64,000 bases of DNA, taken from contig CANJNI010000023.1 in the NCBI GenBank assembly GCA_947475995.1, forward strand, positions 1 through 64,000. Direction: 5' to 3'. This DNA comes from Beijerinckiaceae bacterium (GTDB lineage Bacteria; Pseudomonadota; Alphaproteobacteria; Rhizobiales; Beijerinckiaceae). A program made the translations under genes and the position numbers. Positions 36,402 to 44,466 of this stretch are shown piece by piece. The notes under the pieces were generated by a model. That model had not been told where the DNA came from and made no database searches. It worked only from the letters and a program-made list of their open reading frames with translations. Position 1 is the stretch's first letter. Each line of letters starts with the position of its first letter.

Positions 36402-36939
36402 CAATCTCTATCTCCAGATCGCCGCCGTCATGGCGCCTCTTTCGCTGATTGCGGTCGGGGGCGCACCGGCGATCTTCGCGCCGATGCAGCATGAGGTCGT
36501 GGACGTGCGGCAATGGCTGACCGGCCGCGAGTTCGTGGAAATGTTCGCGGTCGCGAAATTCGCTCCGGGGCCGGGGGCCATGATCTCCACCCTGATCGGC
36601 TACAAGGTGGCCGGCTGGATCGGCGCGCTCGTGTCGACGCTGGCGCTTTTTTTGCCCTCGTCGCTGCTCTGCATGGCGGTGGCGCGGGCGTGGGACAAGC
36701 ATCGCGGCAAGCCGTGGCACAAGGCGGTGGAGGAGGGGCTTTCGCCAATCGCGGCGGGGCTGGTGTTCGCCGGCATTCTGGCGCTGTTCCGCCTGGTGGA
36801 CTCGGGCGTCCTGTCGTGGATCGTGGCTGTGGTGGTCGCGGGCGTGATGACGTGGCGGGCGAAGATTCACCCGTTCAGCCTGCTGGGGATCGGAATCGTG
36901 ATCTTTCTGGCCGTCGCGTTCGCCCGCAAGCTGGTCTGA
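36394..36939 (+). CDS. Chromate transporter ChrA, C-terminal-type half
   Basis: A 181-residue CHR-domain membrane protein with the matching signature IAVGGAPAIFAPMQHEVVD and FAVAKFAPGPGAMISTLIGYKVAGW. The start ATG at 36394 lies inside the end of the upstream half (ATGCGTGA), so the two are made together; the track start at 36349 is deeper in the previous gene. The pair corresponds to the two halves of a full-length ChrA. Confidence 0.88.
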   Translation: MRDNLYLQIAAVMAPLSLIAVGGAPAIFAPMQHEVVDVRQWLTGREFVEMFAVAKFAPGPGAMISTLIGYKVAGWIGALVSTLALFLPSSLLCMAVARAWDKHRGKPWHKAVEEGLSPIAAGLVFAGILALFRLVDSGVLSWIVAVVVAGVMTWRAKIHPFSLLGIGIVIFLAVAFARKLV

Positions 36940-37006
36940 AGGCGCGCTTCCGTTGCGCGGCGCTTTGGGCTAATCAGCCGAAGTCGCCTCTGTCCCGGAT
37001 CGTCCC

Positions 37007-37336
37007 ATGAGCCCCATCGTCAAGGATATTTCGCTTCCCGACCTCAAGAACGGTCTGGCGGACGGGTCAATCCTTCTGGTCGATTGCCGCGAGGCGAACG
37101 AATGGGCAGATGCGCGCATTCCGGGCGCGACCTTCAACCCGCTGTCGGCGTTTGATGTCGCGGCGCTGCCGAAGCCGGGGCCGGGACAAAAGGTTGTGAT
37201 TCATTGCCGCTCGGGCCGCCGCTCGGTGACGGCGCTCGACATGGCCCAGCAGGGCGGCCGCAGCGATATAGACACGCATTTCGGCGGCGGCATGCTGGCC
37301 TGGCAGGCGGCGGGCGAGCCGACCGATCGCGGTTAG
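37007..37336 (+). CDS. Rhodanese-like domain protein
   Basis: A 109-residue single rhodanese domain. The active-site loop is HCRSGRRS (Cys about residue 68), the six-residue loop typical of sulfurtransferases, preceded by LVDCREANEWADARIPGA. Such proteins carry persulfide sulfur. It has no signal peptide. Its stop overlaps the end of the convergent protease gene by 4 bases. Confidence 0.9.
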   Translation: MSPIVKDISLPDLKNGLADGSILLVDCREANEWADARIPGATFNPLSAFDVAALPKPGPGQKVVIHCRSGRRSVTALDMAQQGGRSDIDTHFGGGMLAWQAAGEPTDRG

Positions 37337-38391
37337 GCCGCTTTCCGCTCGGTCGGGCCGACCCAGAATTTCCGCATATCCGAGCGTCGCAGCACATCCA
37401 CCCGCACGGTCTTGCCGATCCGGTCGCCATTCAGCAGGCGGACCAGATCGTCGACGCCCGTGACCTGCTGGCCGTCCACAGCAATCACGAAATCACCGGT
37501 CATCAGATCCGCCTCGGCGGCGGGGCTGCTTTTCTCGATGGCCGTGATGAGCGCTCCGGTCGCCTGCGCCAGCCCAAGCCGCAACGCGAGGCGGCGCGGC
37601 AGAACCGCCGTGCTGGCTGCTACGCCGATATAGGCGCGCCGCACGCGGCCATGGCGCAGGATTTCGCCCAGCACGAAATTCGCCGTGTTGGACGCCACCG
37701 CGAAGCAGATGCCCTGCGCGCCGCGGATGATCGCGGTATTCACGCCGATCACTTCCCCCGACGAGGAGACCAGCGGTCCGCCCGAATTGCCGGGATTCAG
37801 CGACGCATCGGTCTGGATCACGTCGTCGATCATGCGGCCGTTCTGCGAGCGCAGGGTGCGGCCGAGCGCCGACACCACGCCTGCCGTCACCGTCGCGTCG
37901 AAGCCGAGGGGATTGCCGATCGCAATGGCGAGCTGGCCGGGGCGCAGCTTTTTGGAATCGCCCAGCGTCGCGTGCGGCAGATGCGTGTTTTCCTCGATCC
38001 GCGCCAGCGCCAGATCGGTGTCGGGGTCCTCGCTGAGCACGCGCGCGGCGAGGCGGCGGCCATCCAGGGTTGTGACTTCAACGCGCCGAGCCCCGTGCAC
38101 CACATGGCTATTGGTGAGGATCAGCCCGTCGGGCGAGACGATGACGCCCGAGCCCGAACCCTGCGGCGAACCATCCGGCCGCCGCAGGTCGAGTCGGACC
38201 ACGCTCGGGCCGACCCGCTCGACAACGTCGCTGACCGTGCGGGAATAGGCGTCGAAAAGGGCTGTGTCGTCAGGTCCTCCCGGGGCCGGGCCGGATCTGG
38301 AGACGGGTTCATCATTCCTGTCCCCGTCGAGGACAGGTTCTGTGGAGAAATCAAGCATGGAAGGGTCTGTCCCTGAAGGATTTCCACTCAT
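37333..38391 (-). CDS. Trypsin-like S1C serine protease with one PDZ domain (HtrA-like)
   Basis: A 352-residue protease related to DegP and DegS. The triad is His96 (LTNSHVVHG), Asp126 (DTDLALA) and Ser203 (NPGNSGGPL), followed by a single PDZ domain (about 255-345, with GALITAIEKSSPAAEADLMTGDFVIAVDG). Unlike the degP product in this window it shows no signal peptide or membrane anchor, so it may act in the cytoplasm or be exported by another route. The first ATG (38391) has no clear ribosome site; a second ATG at 38358 is an alternative. Transcribed convergently with the rhodanese. Confidence 0.87.
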   Translation of the reverse strand: MSGNPSGTDPSMLDFSTEPVLDGDRNDEPVSRSGPAPGGPDDTALFDAYSRTVSDVVERVGPSVVRLDLRRPDGSPQGSGSGVIVSPDGLILTNSHVVHGARRVEVTTLDGRRLAARVLSEDPDTDLALARIEENTHLPHATLGDSKKLRPGQLAIAIGNPLGFDATVTAGVVSALGRTLRSQNGRMIDDVIQTDASLNPGNSGGPLVSSSGEVIGVNTAIIRGAQGICFAVASNTANFVLGEILRHGRVRRAYIGVAASTAVLPRRLALRLGLAQATGALITAIEKSSPAAEADLMTGDFVIAVDGQQVTGVDDLVRLLNGDRIGKTVRVDVLRRSDMRKFWVGPTERKAA

Positions 38392-38551
38392 ATGGGGGTG
38401 GAATTTTCCGTCCGCCAGTAGCGGACTTCGGGGGACTCAATTCTGCCTCACGGCCATGTGACCCGGCGGGGTGAGATTGTGTAATCGCGCAACTCTCAAC
38501 CCGTGGCATGTGTGTTCTGCATGGCAACACGCCATTTCCGGAGGGATTGTA

Positions 38552-38995
38552 ATGATTGGTAAGGTTCTTGTCGCTGGCCTGGTGCTTGCCGGCGTCGCGA
38601 CGACTGCAATTGCGCAGAACGATCCTATTGCCCAGCGTAAGGCGACCATGAAGGGCGTCGGAGATATCTGGTTCGGCGACATCAACAAGATGATGAAGGG
38701 CGAAATGCCCTACAACCAGGCGACAGCCGTTCTGGTGCTTGAAAAGATTCAGGCCGCCGGCAAGGCGATGGTTCCGCTGTTCCCCGACAACAGCAAGACC
38801 GGCGGCGACACGAAGGTTCTGCCGACCATCTGGGAAACGAAGGCGGATTTCGACGGCCGCTGGACCCGCATGGCCAATGAAGCCACCGCCGCTCTGGCTT
38901 CGGTCAAGGACGAGGCTTCCTTCAAGGTCGCCCAGCCGAACATCGCCAAGAACTGCCAGGAATGCCATTCCACCTATCGTCAGCGTAACAACTGA
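38552..38995 (+). CDS. Cytochrome c' (class II c-type cytochrome)
   Basis: A 147-residue periplasmic four-helix-bundle cytochrome. A signal peptide ends at TTAIAQ, and the single haem-binding site CQECH sits close to the C-terminus, the placement that defines class II. The helix-one segment DPIAQRKATMKGVGDIW is family-like. Cytochromes c' bind NO or other gases and may protect from nitrosative stress. The start at 38552 has GGAGGGATT upstream; the track start at 38471 does not. A strong terminator follows. Confidence 0.92.
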   Translation: MIGKVLVAGLVLAGVATTAIAQNDPIAQRKATMKGVGDIWFGDINKMMKGEMPYNQATAVLVLEKIQAAGKAMVPLFPDNSKTGGDTKVLPTIWETKADFDGRWTRMANEATAALASVKDEASFKVAQPNIAKNCQECHSTYRQRNN

Positions 38996-39019
38996 CAGGA
39001 ATTTGCATCGGGAAATCCG

Positions 39020-39047
39020 GGGGCGGCGATTGCCGCCCCTTTTGTTT
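39020..39047 (+). terminator. Rho-independent terminator after cytochrome c'
   Basis: GGGGCGGC and GCCGCCCC form a perfect 8-bp stem with GATT loop, followed by TTTTGTTT, 25 bases after the stop codon. Confidence 0.88.
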
Positions 39048-39097
39048 GGCGGGCCGCCTGATGCTAGCCTTACTGTCTCGTTTGCGGGAAGATTCGA

Positions 39098-40000
39098 ATG
39101 CGCAATGTGTTGATCGGGCTTGGAGTGTTGGCGGCGGTGGTTCTGGGCGGAGCCTGGTGGATCACCGAGCCGAAGACGGGGCATATCCAGCGCGTCTTCG
39201 CCATCGGGGACGCCGGTCGCGGCAAGGCGGTGTTCGATGCGGGCGGCTGCGCTTCCTGTCACGTCTCGACCGGGCAGGAAAACCGCCTTCAGCTCGGCGG
39301 CGGCATGAAGTTCGCCACTGCTTTCGGGACGTTTTATGCGCCCAACATCTCCCCCAGCGTGCGCGACGGCATCGGCGGGTGGAGCTATGAAATGTTCACC
39401 AACGCCCTGCAGGCAGGCGTGGCGCCGGACGGCTCGCATTATTATCCGGCGTTTCCGTACACCACCTTTGTGCGGATGAAGCCGCAGGATGTCTCGGACC
39501 TGTTCGCCTATATCCGCACGCTGCCGCAAGTGGACGGCAAGGCACCGCCGCATGAACTGGCGTTTCCGTTCAACCAGCGCCGCGCGCTTGGATTCTGGAA
39601 GGCGCTCTATCTCGACACCACCCCGATCGTGAACGAGTCCTCGAAATCCGCCGAATGGAATCGCGGACGTTATCTGGTCGAGGGGCTGAGCCATTGCGCC
39701 GAATGCCATTCGGCCCGGACGCAGCTCGGCGGGATCGACGAAAATTTCCGCATGGCGGGCGGTCCGAACCCCGACGGCAAGGGGCGCGTGCCGAACATCA
39801 CGCAGGAGACGATGGGCAAGTGGAGCAAGTCGGATATTGTCGAGGTCCTGACCACCGGCATTACGCCCGACATGGATGAAATCGCCGGCTCCATGATGGA
39901 AGTCGTCAAGAATCTCGCCCAGCTTCCCAAGAGCGACCGCGAGGCCATCGCCGAATACATCAAGTCGCTGCCGCCGAAGAAAAGTCCGCCGCGGACCTGA
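39098..40000 (+). CDS. Membrane-anchored dihaem cytochrome c
   Basis: A 300-residue periplasmic electron carrier with an N-terminal hydrophobic anchor (VLIGLGVLAAVVLGGAWW). Two haem sites are present: CASCH (about residues 51-55) and CAECH (about 201-205), each with a downstream Met region. The layout resembles the cytochrome subunits of alcohol, aldehyde or nicotinate dehydrogenases, but no dehydrogenase gene is adjacent. It may be co-located with the cytochrome c' for respiration or detoxification; its partner is unknown. Confidence 0.9.
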   Translation: MRNVLIGLGVLAAVVLGGAWWITEPKTGHIQRVFAIGDAGRGKAVFDAGGCASCHVSTGQENRLQLGGGMKFATAFGTFYAPNISPSVRDGIGGWSYEMFTNALQAGVAPDGSHYYPAFPYTTFVRMKPQDVSDLFAYIRTLPQVDGKAPPHELAFPFNQRRALGFWKALYLDTTPIVNESSKSAEWNRGRYLVEGLSHCAECHSARTQLGGIDENFRMAGGPNPDGKGRVPNITQETMGKWSKSDIVEVLTTGITPDMDEIAGSMMEVVKNLAQLPKSDREAIAEYIKSLPPKKSPPRT

Positions 40001-40017
40001 GCGTTTTGGCAAAAATC

Positions 40018-40048
40018 GCGAATCGTCCGACACTGACGGACGATTCGC
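40018..40048. promoter_or_regulatory. Perfect 12-bp inverted repeat upstream of the 40058 gene
   Basis: GCGAATCGTCCG and CGGACGATTCGC flank a 7-base loop. An A-tract precedes it on the plus strand, so it looks like a terminator only when read on the minus strand, where no gene points this way. It ends 9 bases before the next start codon, so it could be an operator, a translation-blocking hairpin, or a rho-independent end of the cytochrome transcript with an unusual tail. Confidence 0.55.
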
Positions 40049-40057
40049 AGGGGCGAC

Positions 40058-40663
40058 ATGCCGACCCACCGGCCACCGCAGGGGCTTGAAGAAGCCGATT
40101 ACGAAACCATCGAGGCCGCCGTCATGGAGACGGCGCGCGGTCGATGGTTTCTGCACGAGCACGCGCGCCGCACGCGCGAGGCCGAAACGGCCCGAATGCT
40201 GGAGGCCATCGGGCAACTTGAAAGGCTGTTGCGCGAACAGTCGCAAGCGCGTCCCGACTCCATCGACCGGCAGGATGCGGCGCGGCTTCTCGGATTGATC
40301 GAGGAACGACTGCTCGACCTGTCCTGGATGATGAAATCGCGCGGGTTGGACCCTGCTCTCTGCGAGGTCGTGGACCGCGAGGCGCGGCTCATCGGGCGCG
40401 CTCTGGAACGCGATGCGGGGCTCGATCTCGCCGCGCCGATGCGGCCCCTGCCGCCGCCCGACGCGCCTGAGCAGGCGCAGGCCGCGCCACCGGAGCGGTT
40501 GGAGGATGCGCGTCCGGCCGAGAGAGCCGCCGAGTCTTCGCCAGAGCCCGTCGCGACGGCGCAGCCCGACGATGTCCCGTCCGAGCCCCTGCGGTTGCGG
40601 CTGGAAGCGCTGGAATTCCTCGACCGCATGAGCGAGCGCGAGCGTCAGCGGTTTTTCGCCTGA
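40058..40663 (+). CDS. Conserved hypothetical protein (ETARGRWFLxEHARR family)
   Basis: A 201-residue protein with a charged helical N-terminus, including AVMETARGRWFLHEHARRTREAETARMLEAIGQLERLL split across residues 22-60. A Pro/Ala/Glu-rich linker (about 128-180) separates it from a short C-terminal helix, LEALEFLDRMSERERQRFF. No signal peptide or membrane segment. Proteins with this N-terminal motif are common in Hyphomicrobiales, but I know no assigned function; a CheZ-like or scaffold role is only a thought. A perfect inverted repeat lies just upstream. Confidence 0.75.
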   Translation: MPTHRPPQGLEEADYETIEAAVMETARGRWFLHEHARRTREAETARMLEAIGQLERLLREQSQARPDSIDRQDAARLLGLIEERLLDLSWMMKSRGLDPALCEVVDREARLIGRALERDAGLDLAAPMRPLPPPDAPEQAQAAPPERLEDARPAERAAESSPEPVATAQPDDVPSEPLRLRLEALEFLDRMSERERQRFFA

Positions 40664-40729
40664 GCGATGGCGGTCGAGCGACCCGTCCTGTAAGAGGTCG
40701 CGGATATTTCGGATCACCGGAGAACTTCC

Positions 40730-41509
40730 ATGGATCTCGGCATCAAGGGCCGCAAGGCTATCGTCTGCGCATCGAGCCGGGGACTCGGGCGAGCCTGCGC
40801 AACAGCGCTGGCCGAGGCCGGATGCACGGTCGTAATCAATGGGCGGGATGAGAAGACGCTCGCCGCAACGGCAGCCGAACTTGCGCGTCTTACAGGATCG
40901 GAGATCATTCCGGTTGCTGCCGATGTCGGTACGCCGGAAGGGCGCGACCGGCTGCTCGCGGCCTGTCCGTCGCCGGACATTCTGGTCAACAACAACGCCG
41001 GGCCGCCGCCGAAAGATTTCCGCCAGCTTTCCCATGCGGACATGATCGCCGGCGTCGAAGCCAACATGATCACCCCCATCGCGCTCATTCAGCGCGTCAT
41101 CGACGGCATGGTGGAGCGGCGCTTCGGGCGCATCATCGACATCACCTCCGGCTCGGTGAAAATGCCCCTGCCGCTGCTGGATCTTTCATCCGGCGCCCGC
41201 GCGGGCCTGACGGCCTTTCTGGCGGGCGTCGCCCGTCAGGTCGCGGGTTCCAACGTGACCATCAATCATATCCTGCCCGGCGCGTTTTCCACGGACCGTC
41301 TGTCGGCGATCATGCAGAAGACCGCCACCGACAAGGGCATACCGTTCGAGAAGGTGGCGGACGCCCGCATGGCGACGATCCCGGCGAGACGCTTCGGGAC
41401 GCCTGAGGAATTCGGCAAGCTCTGCGCCTTTCTGGCAAGCCAGCACGCCGGATACATCACCGGACAAAATCTGCTGATCGACGGCGGCGCTTTCCCAAGT
41501 GCCTTCTAG
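40730..41509 (+). CDS. SDR-family protein lacking the YxxxK catalytic pair
   Basis: A 259-residue classical-length SDR with an intact cofactor site (VCASSRGLGRA) and NNAG motif (VNNNAGPPP). In the active-site helix, where Tyr-x-x-x-Lys should follow the catalytic Ser, the sequence is LDLSSGARAGL, so Tyr reads as Ser and Lys as Arg. This matches a divergent SDR subgroup and may mean altered chemistry or a binding role. The next gene, a DMT exporter, overlaps its end by 11 bases, suggesting a shared metabolite. Confidence 0.87.
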   Translation: MDLGIKGRKAIVCASSRGLGRACATALAEAGCTVVINGRDEKTLAATAAELARLTGSEIIPVAADVGTPEGRDRLLAACPSPDILVNNNAGPPPKDFRQLSHADMIAGVEANMITPIALIQRVIDGMVERRFGRIIDITSGSVKMPLPLLDLSSGARAGLTAFLAGVARQVAGSNVTINHILPGAFSTDRLSAIMQKTATDKGIPFEKVADARMATIPARRFGTPEEFGKLCAFLASQHAGYITGQNLLIDGGAFPSAF

Positions 41510-42458
41510 GGTCCTTCGCGGCATCGGACTGAAGGTGCTGTCGACGCTGATCTTCAGCGTCATGCTGGCGCTCGTAAAGGCGCTCAACGGCTATCCGCTG
41601 AGCCAGATCGTCTTCATCCGGTCCGCGCTGGCGATTGTGATCCTGTGCGTCTGGCTTGCGGCCAGCCATGAATTTCCGGGCGCGCTGGGAACGAAGCGGT
41701 TCGGCGGGCATCTGCTGCGGGCGATTGCCGGAGTGGGAAGCGTGTTTCTCAACTTCACGGCCTTCCGGCTGCTGCCCTTTGCGGATGTGACGGCGCTGAA
41801 CTTCCTGTCGGTGCCGCTCATCCTGATCTTTTCGGCCCTGATGGGCCGAGAACCCATGCGGGGCATCCGGTGGGCGGCGGTGATCGGCGGCTTCGGGGGC
41901 ACGATGCTGATGCTCTGGAGCCATTTCGAGCCGGGCAGTTCGGAGCACTCGCGCAGTCTTCTGGGCATTTCGGCGACGCTGATCAGCGTCTGCGCCGTCG
42001 CGGTCGCGATGATCCAGACCCGCAGCCTGGCGAAATCCGAGCACACGGCTGCGATTGTCTTCTACTTCCTGAGTCTGACCGGACTGCTGGCATTGCTGGC
42101 CTATCTGGCGGCGCTGGCATGGCCGGCCGACTGGGCGGGAGCGGCCTTGATGCGCGACCAGCACTGGGTTTGGCCGACGCCGGAAGACTGGCTGCTGCTG
42201 ATCATCATGGGCTTCGCCGGCGGAGTGGGTCAGCTGGTGATGACGGCGGCGTTCCGCCACGCGGACGCCTCCGTGCTGGCCTGTTTCGAATATTCGGCCA
42301 TGCTGTGGGCGCTGCTGATCGGCATCCTGATCTTCGGGGAATTTCCGACCGCGCTGGTCATGGGCGGTGCAGGGCTGATCATCGCATCGGGCCTCGTGGT
42401 CATGTGGTCCGAGGGACAGGTGGGGGCGCGATTGCGGGCCGCGCTTCGTCGGACCTGA
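41499..42458 (+). CDS. DMT-superfamily (EamA) transporter
   Basis: A 319-residue inner-membrane transporter with ten predicted helices in two EamA repeats; the second starts around residue 170 (LLGISATLISVCAVAVAMIQTR precedes it). Typical stretches are ALNFLSVPLILIFSALMGREPM in repeat one and ACFEYSAMLWALLIGILIFGE in repeat two. The start is GTG within the SDR coding end. Members export amino acids, purines and drugs; the substrate here is unknown. Confidence 0.9.
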   Translation: MPSRVLRGIGLKVLSTLIFSVMLALVKALNGYPLSQIVFIRSALAIVILCVWLAASHEFPGALGTKRFGGHLLRAIAGVGSVFLNFTAFRLLPFADVTALNFLSVPLILIFSALMGREPMRGIRWAAVIGGFGGTMLMLWSHFEPGSSEHSRSLLGISATLISVCAVAVAMIQTRSLAKSEHTAAIVFYFLSLTGLLALLAYLAALAWPADWAGAALMRDQHWVWPTPEDWLLLIIMGFAGGVGQLVMTAAFRHADASVLACFEYSAMLWALLIGILIFGEFPTALVMGGAGLIIASGLVVMWSEGQVGARLRAALRRT

Positions 42459-42550
42459 GAGCCTTTATTCCCCGGCGGCCCAGTTTTCCGTTCGTTATTC
42501 CAAACAAAATCGTTTATTATCCAAAACGCTTTGAATGGAGTGGGATTTCG

Positions 42551-43168
42551 GTGGGCGTCGAAGGACGAGACAAGGTCAAGGCGCTGGAAGCCGGGGCGCA
42601 AGCCCTGTCGGGTCAGTTGGGCAAGACCGTGCAGCGGTTGCGCAAGGCCTATAACCTGTCGCTGTCCGAACTCTCCGAGCAGTCGGGCGTCGCCAAGTCG
42701 ATCATCAGCCAGATCGAGCGCAACGAAACCAACCCCACTTTGGCGACGATCTGGCGGCTGGCGCAGGCGCTGGATGTTTCCATCGAGCGCGTGTTGCAGG
42801 GCGCCGGCGACGAGCCGTTCCTCGAAAAATCCACCAAGGGCGAGACGCCCATTCTGGTCTCGGACGACGGCAAGTGCAGGCTGGCCATCATCGGCTGGAT
42901 CAAGACCGTCGAATGGCTTCAGTGGTACAGCTTTCAGGCCGATCCGGGCGGCGCGCTGGAATCAGAAGCGCACCAGCGCGGGTCGGTGGAATGTCTGTCG
43001 GTGCTGGAAGGCGCGCTGGAAGTGGAAGTCTCCGGCGTGATCGAGACCGCGCAGGCCGGCGAGACGCTGCGGTACAGGTCCGACCGGCCGCATGTGATCC
43101 GCAACATCGGCAAGAAGCCGGCGCATGCGATCATGGTGAACATCCTCAAAGCCGCCGTGATGGAATAG
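42551..43168 (+). CDS. XRE-family regulator with C-terminal cupin domain
   Basis: A 205-residue regulator: an N-terminal helix-turn-helix of the Cro/C1 type (VQRLRKAYNLSLSELSEQSGVAKSIISQIERNETNPTLATIWRLAQALDVS across residues 19-70) and a cupin sensor domain (about 115-200, with HQRGSVECLSVLEGALEVEV and HVIRNIGKKPAHAI). The ORF track merges it with a shadow of the upstream gene. GTG 42551 with GGAG upstream is the likely start. AT-rich direct repeats upstream may be its operator. The MFS gene follows by 16 bases, so it probably regulates that transporter. Confidence 0.9.
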   Translation: MGVEGRDKVKALEAGAQALSGQLGKTVQRLRKAYNLSLSELSEQSGVAKSIISQIERNETNPTLATIWRLAQALDVSIERVLQGAGDEPFLEKSTKGETPILVSDDGKCRLAIIGWIKTVEWLQWYSFQADPGGALESEAHQRGSVECLSVLEGALEVEVSGVIETAQAGETLRYRSDRPHVIRNIGKKPAHAIMVNILKAAVME

Positions 43169-43184
43169 GCGACGCGAGCCTGAC

Positions 43185-44390
43185 ATGAGCCAGCCCCTGC
43201 CTTCAGGCGACGCGGCGAAACATCAGCGCATTTCAGGTTCACATCTGTCGATCCTGTTCGGATCCACGATGGCCTATGTGGGCATTGCCTTGCCGTTCTT
43301 CCCGGTGATGCTGGCCGGAAAGGGTTTGTCGGGGGAGGACGTGTCGCTCGTCATCGCGATCTCGCTGGTCTCGCGGCTGCTCGGCAATCCGCTCGTGACC
43401 GCCATCGCCGACAGGTGGTCGGGGATCGCGCGTGCGCTTGCAGTCTGCACGGTTCTGGCGGCGTTCCTGACGGCCCTGCTGGTCGCCGCGAACGGCTTCT
43501 GGCAAATCGCGGTTCTGGTGGCGCTGATGTCGCTCGCGCAGGGATCGCTCATGCCGCTGAGCGATGCGATCACCATGGGCGAGATCAGGCGGCGCGCGGA
43601 AGCGCATGAGCCCGCGCTCGATTACGGGCGCATCCGGGTCTGGGGGTCCGGCACCGTCTTCGCCGTGATGCTGATCGGCGGAAGCCTGATCGAACTTATT
43701 CCGGGAGAAGGCATCGCGATTCTTCTGGCGGTCGCCACGCTTGCGCCGGTCCTTCCGGCCATGGCGCTGGCGCGGCGCAACATCGCCAGTCCGCGCGAGA
43801 CGCAGATGCGCGAGAGCGCGGAGCGCACGATCGTCTGGGCGCCCATCGTGCTGCTCATCCTGTCATCGGGTTTGGTGCAGGCCAGCCACGCGATGTATTA
43901 TTCCTTTTCGTCGCTGCACTGGAAAGCCATCGGGCTCTCGACGGCCTTCACCGGAACCGCCTGGGCGCTGGGCGTTCTGTGCGAGATCGTTTTTTTCGTC
44001 ATTGCCGGCAAGGTTTTCGGCGGCGAACGCAACGCGATCGTCTTTCTCTTCGTCGGGGCGCTGGGCTGCATCATCCGGTGGGGGGCGATGACGAGCGATC
44101 CGGCGCCCGCCGTGCTGCTTGGTTTGCAAAGTCTTCATGCGCTGACATTCGCCTCGACCCATCTGGGAAGCGTGTATTTGTTGTCGCGCCTTGCAGGCCC
44201 GACCTTCCGGGCGCAGGCGCAGGGCTGGATGGCGGCCGCCGCGAGCTGCGGATTAACCGTGTCGACCATCGCGATCGGCCAGAGCTACGCGCAGATCGGC
44301 GAACAGGCCTACTGGATCATGGTCGGCATGGCGGCGGCGGGTTTGTGCGGATTCATTGCCATCAGCCGGATATTGCGGACTGATCGGTAA
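43185..44390 (+). CDS. MFS transporter (MFS_1_like/HcaT-like)
   Basis: A 401-residue twelve-helix transporter. The N-terminus (SILFGSTMAYVGIALPFFPVMLAGKGLSGEDVSLVIAIS split over the first helices) and the GRIRVWGSGTVFAVMLIGG region match the MFS_1_like group that includes the phenylpropionate permease HcaT and nucleoside permeases. It follows the XRE-cupin regulator closely. An aromatic acid or related small organic acid is a possible substrate. Confidence 0.88.
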   Translation: MSQPLPSGDAAKHQRISGSHLSILFGSTMAYVGIALPFFPVMLAGKGLSGEDVSLVIAISLVSRLLGNPLVTAIADRWSGIARALAVCTVLAAFLTALLVAANGFWQIAVLVALMSLAQGSLMPLSDAITMGEIRRRAEAHEPALDYGRIRVWGSGTVFAVMLIGGSLIELIPGEGIAILLAVATLAPVLPAMALARRNIASPRETQMRESAERTIVWAPIVLLILSSGLVQASHAMYYSFSSLHWKAIGLSTAFTGTAWALGVLCEIVFFVIAGKVFGGERNAIVFLFVGALGCIIRWGAMTSDPAPAVLLGLQSLHALTFASTHLGSVYLLSRLAGPTFRAQAQGWMAAAASCGLTVSTIAIGQSYAQIGEQAYWIMVGMAAAGLCGFIAISRILRTDR

Positions 44391-44466
44391 CCTTGACGCA
44401 AGGCCGGACGAGGCAACACGCGGTTCCGTGGTAAGAACGCACTGTGGTGCTTGCGGAGTGGCTGCG

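Noticed and set aside
38351-41035. 894-residue ORF antisense to the cytochrome and SDR genes
   Set aside because: Covers several genes with clear motifs on the opposite strand; composition is that of a shadow frame with no family features.
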